Below, piece by piece: positions 1 to 11,700 of a stretch of 64,000 nucleotides of DNA. Positions within the stretch are counted from its first letter, which is position 1; each line of letters starts with the position of its first letter. The DNA is from Clytia hemisphaerica (lineage: Eukaryota > Cnidaria > Hydrozoa > Leptothecata > Clytiidae). Both the position numbers and the translations under genes were made by a program. The notes below the pieces were generated by a model, which made no database searches, was not told the origin of the DNA, and worked only from the letters and a program-made list of their open reading frames with translations. The stretch spans positions 135,527 through 199,526 of the forward strand of contig CACVBU010000346.1 of assembly GCA_902728285.1 (NCBI GenBank), read 5' to 3'.

Positions 1-720
1 AATATAGCGTTTAGCGAAAATACACAACGCAATAAATTCATCATTGATTGTTGATGGGGGGAGAGGGAAAGGTTTTGGGAAAAAATAAATAGGAAGTTCT
101 GGTCGCAAAAATCAGTTTTATTGACAATTGAATCATGCTTGATGGTGAGCATTGTTATGAATAATGTTTTTGTGTGTGAAAAACATAGCAATACAAGGAA
201 AACAAAATCGAACTCGGCCATGTTTTGAGCATTGCGAATACGCATCTTTCTGCAAAAAATCAGAAATAACTAAGGATGAAAATTTGAGAAAATGTAAAAA
301 AAAACCGTCACATTTTAGGTATTGTCATATTGCATCAGTGTGCAAAATTTCATAAAAAATATAAAGTACAGCTCGAGAAATTCAAGAAATACTGTCTTTC
401 CAGCGAAAATAGGTTGTTCCGGCGATTTTTAGAAAGTTCCGGCTTCAAAAATCTATTTTATTGAAAATTGAAACATGCTTGATGGTGGGCATTGCTATTA
501 ATAATGTTTTTTGAATGAAAAAACAACCAATTATATGGAAAAAGTCCAATGAAGATACAGAAAAACGGCGATTTCCGGCATATTTCCGGCATTTTCAGCC
601 GGAAAAAATCTTTTCTCAAAAATCGGAAGCCGTCTCAAATGCTCGCACGTTGCTCACGTTGAAATTACATTGTTCTATTGTTCTAGAGCAGACACCCTCC
701 AAATCTCTGGAAGACATGTA
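1..720. repeat. Dispersed repeat, cut by the window edge
   Basis: The first ~180 bases reappear in reverse complement near 49130-49305, inside an intron of the OCRL-like gene; shared text includes a segment reading CATGCTTGATGGTG. A second, more diverged copy of the same stretch starts near 420 (similar text at 475-510), so the region is an internally duplicated copy. Further in, the GCCGGAAA-type text at 575-640 matches the 48940-49070 part of the same intronic element. The left end lies outside the window, so terminal repeats cannot be seen here. The two short ORFs inside have no recognisable domain. Confidence 0.7.
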
Positions 721-771
721 GCCTGTGAAATTTAGAGGTTTTACTTTCTACTACAAAGCACATGGCTGGAA

Positions 772-799
772 CCCCCCCCCCTGGCCTGAGGGGGGGGGG
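772..799. repeat. C10/G10 perfect hairpin
   Basis: A run of ten C is followed by an 8-base spacer and a run of ten G, so either strand can fold into a GC-only stem or into G-quadruplex-like structure. No gene is attached to it. The rest of 721-856 shows nothing recognisable. Confidence 0.75.
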
Positions 800-861
800 C
801 TAAAAGGTCAAGCAGCGATTGGTACCTGATTTTAGCCTGTGGCTAGGGGAGGCTAACCATG

Positions 862-1460
862 TTAGGGGTCACCTAATTTTTTTCAGATAGACCTGGGGGC
901 TAGATTCTATGTTTGGTGATATTATCTGCAGTGCCGTAGCAACTGGGGGAGGGGGCAAGGGAGGCTATGCCCCCAATAACTTTTTCAAGAATGGTTATTT
1001 TACAAAATGCAAAGTTTTTCTTTTTTAATTTGTCATAATTGTCTTATAAGTGCATGTTTTGAGTGCATTTTCGAGCAATCTAGAGCTCAAATTTTCAAAA
1101 TTTCCCCCCTCGGGCCAAACCATGGTTGGCCCTCGCGGTGTGACTAAACTTCAGCCCCCCTAATATGAAAATGCTTCCTACGGCACTGATCTGCACTGTC
1201 TGGCAAGGGATTTGCACCCTGGATTACAAAACCTTGATAATCTGGCATGAACCTTCAGTACTTAACTGATCTCTTATTTCTTAGGGCATTTATTTTATTT
1301 AGCAATAAGCTAAACTAACTGTTGTATTTAAGTTTGATTGTTTGAAAAGGATTTTCGAAAAAATTTGACGTGTCATTGGCTTAGGGGTCACCTAAAATAT
1401 TTGCCAACCAGGGGTTACTTAAATCTTAGGGGTCACCTGAATTCTTAGGGGGCACCTAAA
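862..1460. repeat. Scattered copies of a 15-base motif
   Basis: The motif TTAGGGGTCACCTAA or a one-base variant occurs at about 862, 1381, 1426 and 1445. The copies are irregularly spaced and lie in AT-rich DNA without a coding frame, so this is a degraded repeat, not a coding or RNA feature. Confidence 0.6.
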
Positions 1461-1901
1461 ACCTGCTGCCAAGCCATGAAGCAATATTTTAAAGGCTGAA
1501 TTCCATATTTCAACATTTGAACGGTGTCGACGGAGCCGGAATTGAGGGAGTCTTCTGATTTTCTATTCTACTCTTTTAGCTCCCAGTAACACCCCACCCA
1601 GATCATACTACTCAATTTAAGCTAATCATTCGCTCAGTTGGTGGAGAAAAGAACAACATTTGGATTGCAAAGCGAGCGTACTACCGACCGAGTTACCCAC
1701 CCACGGGAAATGAGTTCGGGGTTGGAAATTCGGCTTTTATACCGTAGAAGCTTTATTGTAATCAGTCATTCAGAACAAAAAATCAAATTATTAAAGGCGC
1801 TTTAAACCCAGAAAAATCCCACAAGGGATTATGTTAATGAATGTCAGGATTATTGTAATAGAATAACGGGATATATAACAGCTCTTGTCAAGTTTAAAGG
1901 G
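1461..1901. other. Intergenic, nothing recognised
   Basis: No supported gene. It contains two opposed tRNA D-arm-like fragments around 1627-1700 that do not make a tRNA. Confidence 0.5.
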
Positions 1902-2112
1902 TCTAAAGCCCTGTGCTTAAGTGCCTTTTTCAAGGAAATCCAGTAAGAATTATCTCCTTCAGGGGGTTCAACTGAACTGACATGGGTCACAAATCTACCA
2001 ACGTAAACCCCCTGGAATCTTAAGGTAGATATGATGTTGATCACCCAGTTTTATTGGCATGTTACTACTTTTACCGGGGGTAATTTGAGCATTCAGCTGG
2101 TCAGGTAAGGAC
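1902..2112. repeat. Dispersed direct repeat, copy A
   Basis: About 210 bases closely match 4205-4410 in the same orientation with scattered substitutions and small gaps. Shared landmarks are AAAGCCCTGTGCTT, ACTGACATGGGTCACAAATC and CCCCCTGGAATCTTAAGG. The reverse-strand ORFs in the two copies are homologous only because the DNA is repeated; no conserved domain is visible. Confidence 0.8.
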
Positions 2113-2656
2113 ACCCTGGAATGGGTTTTAAAACACAGAAGTAGATTATGTTGGACTTGAGATCCTTATCGTAAAGAGATAACATATGAAGATACCCTCA
2201 TCAAATTTACTGTGGTATTTCATTAGCTACAAAAGAAAGACAACTTTGTCGCCAAAATCATCTTGTTAAGAGATGCATTCTCCTTAACACACAGGCGGAG
2301 GAGTGTTTCGAATTCCTTATTTGGTCCGAGAATACTCTCCAACGTAGAGAGCGTAGAATAGTGGAAGTTTGAAAGTGAAAGAAAATCATCAGCAACACAA
2401 AAAGAATTTGCCTCGCAAACATCGAGCTGTTAGGGAATTTTCAAAGTCCTCGCAAATATATTTTTCTTCTTTCTTTCTTCCTTACTAAAACACAAAGATT
2501 GCTGACACCATCCTTCCAATCAGAAAATTTTTGTATAGATGGATGATGTAATGATAGAAAGTCATTTTTACTGATATCCTTTGGGGTCACGTAAGACTTG
2601 TTGCGATATTTGAACATTTTCAAGTTCTAACAATTCTTTAGGATGAAGCAAGCAAA
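2113..2656. other. Intergenic, nothing recognised
   Basis: AT-rich sequence between a dispersed repeat and a LINE insertion. No splice-compatible coding frame or RNA gene was recognised. Confidence 0.5.
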
Positions 2657-3443
2657 GGCGGAGGATAAAACCACCACTCGAGGCACCTTTCTGTAGAACC
2701 GAGCGTTATCGTGCCTCTTTCTTTCCTTTTTGCATAAATGAATGGAATAACCTCGGAGATCATATACGAAATCTTCCCACTATTAAGTCTTTCAAGCAAG
2801 CAATTCTCCGATTTCTCAGACCCAGTGCTAACTCAATTTTCAGAGCTAGTGACAACGATGGTGTTGTTCTCCTTAACCGATTAAGGGTTGGTTTCAGTCA
2901 TCTTCGTGAGCATAAGTTCAGGCATAATTTTGCAGACACAGTTGACCCCTTCTGTAACTGTCGACAAAATTCAGTAGAAACAACACAGCATTTTTTGATG
3001 CATTGCTCTGATTACTCTAATGACAGACTTGTGATGTTTGACAGCCTTCTTCAACTTGACATAACCTTGTTTCCATTTAATCCCAAAACATTGTGTAGAA
3101 TACTTCTTTATGGCGACCCCGATTTTAGCATTGTCCAAAATCACGATATATTGAGTATAACAATAAAATTTATCTGTGATACAAGCCGTTTTGGGGGACC
3201 GTTATTTTAGTCTTTTACTCTAACTGCTCTCCAAGCTCTTTTTGTTTTTGTTTTTTATTTTTTGTTAGTATTTATCCTCTGTAGTAAGTTTTTTTTTTTT
3301 CCATGCATTTATCAATTGATTTATTAATTTATTGTTAGCTTAGTTTGGGTTCCTTCCTCCTGGCGGTATGATCTGGTGGTCCTTTTGCGGGAGGTTAGGA
3401 ACCCTTAGTTTTGTACTATTTGTTCGTGTTACATATACTATAG

Positions 3444-3472
<29 letters not shown>
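2657..3472 (+). mobile_element. 5'-truncated LINE tail with poly(A)
   Basis: From 2701 to 3210 one frame stays open for about 169 codons and reads like the C-terminal end of jockey/CR1-type non-LTR retrotransposon ORF2: a segment containing FFPFCINEWNNL, then RLRVGFSHLREHKFRHNF, then a Cys/His-bearing stretch (CNCRQN...HFLMHC). A 3' UTR follows and ends in about 29 A (3446-3474). The 11-base sequence AAGCAAGCAAA occurs just before the insert (2646-2656) and again at the end of the A tract (3473-3483), a target-site duplication. The reverse transcriptase core is missing, so the copy is dead on arrival. It looks fairly young because the frame is still open. Confidence 0.88.
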
Positions 3473-3479
<7 letters not shown>

Positions 3480-3483
3480 CAAA

Positions 3484-4204
3484 TTCAAGGCTCGATAATA
3501 AACCTGCTAAGTCTAACGACTGTTGATAAATTGCTACAATCGATTTTTAAACGAAGAGATGTGCCACCAAAAAAATTGACAAACGTAACAAACAATGCAA
3601 ACAGTAAGAAGTGCAAATACTATCCATCTAGCGCATTACATTATCGAACGTTTCTGACCCTTTCAGTGTACTTTATTATCATGTATTTTTCCATAGTATG
3701 CAGAGAGATCCAGCCCCCATTATTTTTCACGGGGGGAATAGCCCCAAGCTAAATTTTAGGAATGTAGCCTCCACTTCCAAGAAACGGAAAGTAAAAAATA
3801 ATTTGCTTGGATGTTCTTAAACAAAACTATCAACAAGGTCATTTAAATGAAATAAAGTTTTTCCTATTGTAGGAAACATTAATTACCACAATTATTGAAA
3901 ATTAAAATTATTTAAAATATTAGTTCACCCAGTTCAATTAATCAAAACATAGTCGCCTATTAAGGTTAGCCTTTAGCATTTTTTTGAAAAAAGTAGCCCC
4001 CAAAACAAGAAAAAAAATCAGGCCCCCTTAAGTTAACACATTCTTGCGTTGCATCCAACCAATAGTACAGTCCATCAAAAAGCACTTACTAAGCATCTCG
4101 AGTCTTATCAAAAACCTACCCTTAAGGGCGGCACATACTGTGGGTCGGGAATTATGATTTCTGTGCTTTCCCTTCCTGCTTGAAAAAAAAAACGGGTGAT
4201 TTGA
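3484..4204. other. Intergenic, repeat debris
   Basis: No supported gene. The segment near 4112-4140, containing CCTACCCTTAAGGGCGGC, resembles the reverse complement of 17281-17310 inside the hAT-like element, suggesting a remnant of a shared repeat. Confidence 0.5.
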
Positions 4205-4410
4205 TCTAAAGCCCTGTGCTTGAGTGCCTTTTTCAAAGAAATCCAGTAAGAATAATCTTCTTCAGGGGGGTCAACTGAACTGACATGGGTCACAAATCTA
4301 CCAACATAAACCCCCTGGAATCTTAAGGTAGATTTGATGTTAATCGCTCAGTTTTATTGGCACATTGCTACTTTTACCGCGGGTAATCTAAGCTGGTCAA
4401 AAAAAGGACA
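4205..4410. repeat. Dispersed direct repeat, copy B
   Basis: Direct partner of 1902-2112, with the same order of landmarks and scattered substitutions. No terminal repeats or target duplication could be fixed. Confidence 0.8.
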
Positions 4411-5074
4411 AGGAATCCTCTCTGATGTCGGACTTTCAGTTTGATACAAGAGCAGACCAAAGAGGGATAAGGGTGGACTACAATAAATTAAAATGGGATT
4501 AAAGTAAATACCTAGTGACACACAACCGCTCCGTAAAAAGTACTTAGGCTGCTTGAAGCTGCAATTTAAGATAAGTGGCTACCGGAAGAGGTCATGGGAG
4601 ACACGAGTACTTCACTTTCTTTTTGCTAGGCAAACTCAATGTTTTACTTAACTATGAAACTGGTCGTCGACCCGGCGAATCGAGTGCTTGTAATTTCTTT
4701 TGTGCCGTGATACGGTGAATTACGCCAATTTTGGGCCAAATTAGAATTTTATATAAGTGTCGTTTAAAGTGACTAGAAAATTTTCATTGGCAGGAGTTCA
4801 TTGTATAAGCCAAGGTTTATAGGTGTTGAAAATGAATGGTGAAATTAATGGAGTTGAATATTTTTGACGACAGTTGGACAAATAGAATGCGGTCAAAGAC
4901 ACACGCCGCTTCAGATATAATTTAGAGATAAGGGTATATTAATCTTATGTACAGAATATAATATCATGATAATATAATAACACAATTATGGTACAAACAG
5001 TAACAAAATATCTACAATCAGAACTTTGGTCACATCGTTTTTCATATTTACAAATCGAACACATTCAACAAATT
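4411..5074. other. 3' flank of the BTB gene
   Basis: AT-rich DNA downstream of the reverse-strand BTB gene; part is presumably its 3' UTR. No canonical AATAAA polyadenylation signal was identified with confidence. Confidence 0.4.
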
Positions 5075-6646
5075 TTACTCCAAATAGAATTTCAAATAAA
5101 ATCCCGTTTCGGTGATTTTGGAATGTTCAGCGATCAAGGAAATCAATCCCCAACTATGATCTTCCTCACTATCCACCTTGAACGCGCAATGACTCCAAGG
5201 AGAAAAGGACTCACTAACTGATGGGCTAGCGATGGCGTAAAGTAGAGAGAAATAGAGCGGAGAATGTGGGTACCGTGTCAGGTTGGATACCCGCACTTTC
5301 ACTTTCAGTTCTCTGTTTTTACCGTTGATGAAGATAGTGGCGGAGAGGTGGACTTGATAGCCCTGCACGAAAAATATATTCGGATAGTCCGTGCGAAGTT
5401 CAAGTAACATGTCCGGGTTTTTCTCGGAATCCGGTGTACTGACTTGACGTGGCATAAAACACAACAATGCATCGTGGTCGAACGCAAAATTCCGCTTGCG
5501 GTCTAACCGTTTCGGTTGATCGGGGAAATAACTGGGTTTATCTTTACACGATAAATACTCTAAAGCGTAGATGTAAAAGTCGAGGAATTTCTTGCTTTTA
5601 GAGAGGAATTGGTGATCGAGTGATAGAGCATTCATTATAAAAGTCGTCCCATTCAAATGTTCCACCCAGCAATGTTCAAGAAGGGTCATGGCCGTGGACA
5701 CACGATGTTCATGCTTCAAATATTTGGTATATTGCGCCCAATACAAACAGAGTGCGACCACGTTTTCCTCACTCACTGCAATCCCATTGGTCACAAAGTT
5801 CAACAAGAAAACCAGCGAATCGAAAGATAGCTCCAAAAAATCGTTCAAGATGGGCCCAAAGACTTTCTCTAGCGGACAGAATCGAGTTTTCAGGAAAGCC
5901 GTGCATGTCTTTTTCAACTGAACAACAACCTCGACATATTCTTTCTGGTTCTGCGCACAAATACCGTTAAACACCGATACACATTGGTTTAGAATGTCAA
6001 CCGTGCGTATCTTTGAGCACGAGATGTGCTCCAAAAGTCTCTTACCAACACTCGAACATTCGAATTGGTTGGCGAATTTCAAGATCTGTGTAGCTTCCAG
6101 CAACGACATCAACTGAATAGGTGTCGGATCGTAAAATAATTTCACCAATTTGATGAAGTTTTCAGTCTCACCTTTTCGCAGATGTAATTGTATGTTTTTC
6201 GGTCGGATGGTTGACATTAAAAGTTTTTGGAAATATTCACTGTTCGAACAAAAGAGTAGTGAGTGTATGAAGAGAATGGTCTTCTTCGGATTCTTGGTGG
6301 AAGAATCACCTTTCACTTGCTCGAATATCGATAAACATTGCTCAAGTTTTTGACGTTTGGCACTGTGTTGGTCCAATTTTTTACAATCCAGAAGATCAAT
6401 GCCGTTCTCGTCCTTAGCAACGCTCTCTGTTTTGACAATAGTCTTGACGACCACGTGTTGTTGCTCCTCGTGGTCCGCACCTTGGCCAGTGTTAGGCGAA
6501 GAAAGTTCAGTGATCTCTAAGGTGCAATCACTTAGATCGTGACAGTTGAAGAAACGGACGAGAGACAAGTCTTTGTTGTCACCAGTATTCGGTTGTTGTG
6601 CTTGCATCATCATCTTCTTCTCACAGGCTAAACCTCTTCCAAACAC
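5075..6646 (-). CDS. BTB/POZ-BACK protein, single exon (POB1-like layout)
   Basis: A 523-residue uninterrupted frame. Residues ~30-50 (SLVRFFNCHDLSDCTLEI) look like the first strands of a BTB/POZ domain; an acidic, low-complexity insert of about 75 residues follows; BTB resumes at ~123 with FIHSLLFCSNSEYFQKLL, matching the family's H-x3-L-x3-S-x-YF core, and continues to ~205. Residues ~215-345 are helical and fit a BACK domain. The last ~130 residues are strand-rich and end in GFYLKFYLE; BTB-BACK-beta-sandwich order resembles POB1-type proteins. Kelch repeats are absent. Such proteins usually act as substrate adaptors of cullin-3 ubiquitin ligases; the substrate is unknown. The start at 6646 is the first Met; a Met-Met-Met cluster at 6613 is an alternative. 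Being intronless among intron-rich neighbours, it may be an old retrocopy. Confident as a gene, less so about exact family. Confidence 0.86.
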   Translation of the reverse strand: MFGRGLACEKKMMMQAQQPNTGDNKDLSLVRFFNCHDLSDCTLEITELSSPNTGQGADHEEQQHVVVKTIVKTESVAKDENGIDLLDCKKLDQHSAKRQKLEQCLSIFEQVKGDSSTKNPKKTILFIHSLLFCSNSEYFQKLLMSTIRPKNIQLHLRKGETENFIKLVKLFYDPTPIQLMSLLEATQILKFANQFECSSVGKRLLEHISCSKIRTVDILNQCVSVFNGICAQNQKEYVEVVVQLKKTCTAFLKTRFCPLEKVFGPILNDFLELSFDSLVFLLNFVTNGIAVSEENVVALCLYWAQYTKYLKHEHRVSTAMTLLEHCWVEHLNGTTFIMNALSLDHQFLSKSKKFLDFYIYALEYLSCKDKPSYFPDQPKRLDRKRNFAFDHDALLCFMPRQVSTPDSEKNPDMLLELRTDYPNIFFVQGYQVHLSATIFINGKNRELKVKVRVSNLTRYPHSPLYFSLLYAIASPSVSESFSPWSHCAFKVDSEEDHSWGLISLIAEHSKITETGFYLKFYLE

Positions 6647-8793
6647 ATAGGCTAGTGCGAGTTAGCAAAAGACGGAATTTCAGAGTGACGTCTTCTCACG
6701 AACTACTGACTCTTCCAACTAACCCCAAACCAAAATATCTCAAGAAAGAAATTACGATGGAATAAAAAAAACTTTTAGCGAGAAACAATGGATAGAAATT
6801 AGATGAAAGGCTTAATACAATCAAGAAGAGAATTAATCAAATCAAGACTTTCTATAGTAGACGGACAAAAACAAAAAGGCCAAGTCTTTAATCAAATTAA
6901 ACGATATTTTTGATAGCTAGAATCAAAAAGAGAGGAGCGATAAAATGTATTTAACTTTTAGTACTAATAACATAATATTGGGAAAGTTTATTTTAAGAAA
7001 AGTGAGGAAACCACCTTAAAATTTTATCCAAAATAAAGCGGGCAGGCCAATATTATTTTCTTAAAGAAAAATCGAACTTTTTCTCGAATTGTTAATAAGA
7101 TTAAGGCGAGTTCTCGCAAGAGGAAAGTTTTCTTTTCTACAAAAACAAATCGATTGGAATTAATTGCATTAGGGTGAATCAAAGACCGAAATGTTTTACA
7201 AAGTCAAGAGAATATTAATTAAATTAGACTGATCTTAGTAGGCGACGAAGTTGGGGAGACTGGGTCGAATCTCTCCGTCTCAGCCTCACTTTCTCATTCA
7301 AGAACTCAACAAAATCAACGAATCTGAGAGATCACACAAATGTTGCCATTTTCACAAATCTTCAATATTTTTCGAAAAAGTGGCAAAATCAGATATTAAA
7401 CCTATGCTTTTAAACATCGAAATATCCCGTGGACGAAGTTGGAAAACCAAAGTATAACCGACAAACCTTTGAAAGTCTTTTCAGGAGGAAAGAAGGACTT
7501 TGAAGCCACATTAGACATGAAATATTTACAGAGGACTTTGATAGTGCTCTAAACACAAGTCTTCAAGAATAGAGTATCATAAATCAGGTATCACGCCTGA
7601 ACATGAAGGTTCTGGAAGGGAATGTTAGAAAGCTGAAGCACAACAGAAAGTACATGTAAGACAGGTTACAATAGACATGAATCTGGAACTTTTAACAAAA
7701 CAATTTCTTGATGGTATTTTCATGCAGCTCGCACATGAAACATGTAAGCTTTGATGAGTAATTTAAGAGATTGTTTGATGTCATTAAGTTGAATTGAATA
7801 TCATCAGCCATTCGCTAAGCTAATTTACTACATTAATACAATTAATTGACTTCAATGCAACGTCTTCTAATGAGATCAATGGTGTCAAACAAAGGCCACG
7901 AATTCGAAAAGACAGTCACTGTTTTAACGAACTATAAAAAGTTTTGAGTTTCTTATATGTAATTCCCTATTTTTCCTGGAAAGAACGGATCTATTTGTAG
8001 CCAAAATATCTTAAGGGGAATATCTAGAAAGGAGGAGGTCAAAAGTTACAACACTTGATAGAACGATCAAATGTCTTTCTATGATGAAATGGGAAATATT
8101 TTCCCAAAGAAAAATAAAACATTTGAAGTTTAAAAACTTTTCTGATCCTTTTGTCTTTTAAATTGGATGAGCATAAGAGATTAGTTTCAGTAATACAATT
8201 TAAGAAAGATATTTTGGACATGGAAGTTTGTGGGTGCAAAACAGAATAACAATAATTTGACTTTCTTTAACTTTGAGCCATCTTATTCCATTAGGCGTGC
8301 CATTAAAAATTGATGATGCGAGCGCAGATGCGAAAATAGAAAGCTACTCAATTCTTTAGTAATCAAAATTTGATAGCGAATAGATAGCCTTAATACTAAT
8401 TAGATGGCTCTCAGTGAGTGTCCAATTACTCAAATGAATTAATTAGTAAAAGATTCCCTCATTTTATGATAGGTTTGGAGGGAATAGGAATCGAGATTGA
8501 GCAACATATTAACCTGTTGTTATCACTAAATCAGTGGAATGAAAGAATGTCCATATACTATGCAGGAAGGACTCAGTCAGAAAGAACAGGAATAATATTC
8601 AAAGCCTTGCTAGATTCTTAGATGTGTGAGCCATAAACAAAAACGTGCATTTTCTTGAATAATGAAAGACTGTGCCTTAGTTTGCACCGACCTTTACTTC
8701 AACCAGGAGAGGTTTTCACCCCAGTAAAAGCAAAACCGCAAGCAACCAAACAAGTTCTTTGGAAAGTACACCTAAACACAAAGGAATGAAAAG
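6647..8793. other. Intergenic between BTB gene and GDAP2
   Basis: About 2.1 kb of AT-rich DNA. It must hold the promoter of the BTB gene at its left end and the 3' UTR of GDAP2 at its right end, but no TATA box, polyadenylation signal or repeat could be assigned. The short ORFs here lack codon bias or domains. Confidence 0.5.
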
Positions 8794-11700
8794 TTAAGGT
8801 ACCTGTACGTCAAACTCCATAACGAAAGGCGGAATTTCCAGTTGATCGGGGTTGATGTAATCGTATAAATATTGCACTCCTTGAATAAATTCCACTTTGT
8901 CTTTGATAGATGCTGCATTGATCATCAAGAAAAACCATCCAAGGATCCTTTGCAATATGTTTCCGTGCACGATGTATAGTTGATGCATGTTGCGCCGATA
9001 TCTGTGGAATAAAGTCAGAAAATAATTGCCCTTCGTCATACTTTGTTAGTAATAATAGAATATGATAATGATAGAATAAAAAATTCAGTCACTATTAGCG
9101 AGTTTATGTATTTGCACTTTTGAGGACGGCAGAGTGACTGAAGCGATTTGGAATAACCCGCAATTCTGACCCGCAAAATCAAGGACTGTAAAAGTGCTGA
9201 TTTACCGTCCTCCTCAGTCAGTGAGGATGTAGTCCAAATAGAACCTTACAGTCTCCGTCGCAGAAAATCACATACATAAACTCGGTATTAATCGAACACG
9301 CGCGGGAACACAAATGAATTAAGGAAATTATGAGTATAAGAGTATAAGGTTTGCAAAGCAATGCTAACTTAAGGGGCCATGAAACTTGTTCGAGATAAGG
9401 AGACATTCGAGTTATAGACTCTATTGTAATAAAACAGAACTAGATACTTTGATTGGTCGACAAACGCTCCATCCATTACTCTTTAGCAGAAATTCCAAAA
9501 TATTTGATATTTAATGTATTGAATACTTACTTCAAGTCTAGAAGTTCGTAGAAATCTTTGAGGAAACCAAGATCAAGTGTGTGGTCGTCTGTAGTGAGTG
9601 TATGAAAGTAAACGAGGACGTATTCACGGCTTGCGATCGAGTCCATGAAATGGATAAAGTAAGAAACAGCCTGATGAAGAAAGGAACAAATTTAAGCAAG
9701 GGCTAATTAATTTGGGTCATTTTATATCGAATCTACCACTGTCGCAATTTTATATAGTCTGCCCTAAACTGAAGTTTTGGAAAAATTGATCCTTATGAAT
9801 AAGGCTTTCAAGATTCGTAGAATGTTTGCCGCACCGTCTTAAACAAAGGGTTTTGCTTTCTATATAGTCTGTCCTGAATGCGATATTGGAAGAAATAACT
9901 TAGATCTAATGAGGCCTGTGATTTCTGCTTGCTGTTCGTCGCACCGTCTGACAAAACAGAATGCCAAAAAAAGGGGTTTTGCTTTTTTGGCAATTGCGAA
10001 AAAACAGTGCAACCGATATTATTAATCGGCTCAAACATCCCTTTACTGAATGTTGAGTGTGTTGTCATCTTAGTCTGGTATTTCAAGATTTTTGTCAAAT
10101 AAATTCATTTTAAGGACATCACAATCATATAATCAAACAATTAAAACCAAAATATTGTCAAGTTTTCGCATTGCAAGAGACAAGAGACAAGAGGCGTCTG
10201 CGAGTTAATCCAATTAAAATATCAAAAAAAGAGCATTCTCGATAATTGAATTAATCAAATCAAATACAGAGAGAGAATTATGAAAGATATATTTTCTGAT
10301 GGATGATGATGATGTTGTTATAGACTCTTTTATGCGGATTGATAATCAATTTATTTCGCTTGCAATGATTTTGTTGACTTGATATAGGACGCCCTCATTT
10401 CCAATTAATAACATTTTTAAAATACGGACGATGATTTAAATTGATACAATATCAACCGTAATTAGGTCAACTCGAAAAAAGTTCTCAGACTAACAGAACA
10501 TGCCACAGTCGGGATATAGTCGAGAGAATACTCTAATACAATAATGACCGGCTAGTGAGGGCTGTACTGAGAAATATTGGCCGAGGTCAAGTAACGACCG
10601 AGCTTGCGAGTAGTGTAGGCCCGTCGTCATTCGAAATGAACCAATTGCATTGGGCAAAAAAACGTGTAGCCCACTTCGAAAAAGTAACCGGTTAATAATA
10701 AACAAAATTACTACAGCGGTATTTGAAATATTTAATTAAAAACTTACTTTATTGAGGTCGATAGCGTTTGCAGGAAAGTAGCGTCCAACGAAAACCACTA
10801 CCGGCCTCCCGTTTCGATCGACGCCTGAAAAATAACAAGCTCAAAGTCAGTGTAAAAGAAGGTGGAAATCGTGGTCAGCACATTCTACAACATATGATAA
10901 GTTGATAGAGATGTACACGTGTTTACAAGATACATAAGTACAGTCAACCCTCTCTAATTCGAATCTCCATCATTCAGATATTTCTATAATTCGAACTATC
11001 GGGAGTTTAATCGAATCAGAGAGAGAGAGAGTCAAAATGTATGTTTGAAATGTAAGGGTAGTGACTTTAAATTCTACGCGTTAAACACAAAAGGAATATT
11101 CCAGTTAAATCAAACACATATTTCTTTGAAAAAAGTTTTTAATCAAAAAATTTCGCTTTTGGCAATCTATTAACACATCGCACATTAAGATTTCATTTCA
11201 ACAAAGCAAGAATAACCTGGATTATAAAGAAAGCCCATTTTGGATATTTCCGTGAAATCTTCCGTCCGTGAACGTTTGACCCATTGTGAGTATCTGAAAA
11301 AAGAATGGAGTGTCGTAAACTATGCATTCTATCATTGGAGTTTATCTCAGCGAAAAAGGGATGAAATGAACGTTTCAATCATTGTGAGTATCTGCAAAAA
11401 GAAAAACGTCCCCTAAGAAATAACTATCCATTCTATCATTGGAGTTTATCTCAACGAAAGAGGATGAAATGAACGTTTGACCCATTGTGAGTATCTACAA
11501 AAAGAAAAGCGTTCCGAAAAATAACTAACCATTCTATGATTTAAATAAGTTTAATGAAAACAGGATTTAATTAAGGAACGTTTGTAACACCCTACGAAAG
11601 ACTTTCGATCCCTCTCTTACTTGGTATCCTTTCCTTTATTACGGAAGGATCTAGTATACAGCTAAAGTAAAGTTACTGCTTCTCGCTAGAGTTAAAGTTC

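Noticed and set aside
1627..1700. tRNA-Ala-like sequence
   Set aside because: Two D-arm-like segments in opposite orientation without a T arm; no cloverleaf possible.
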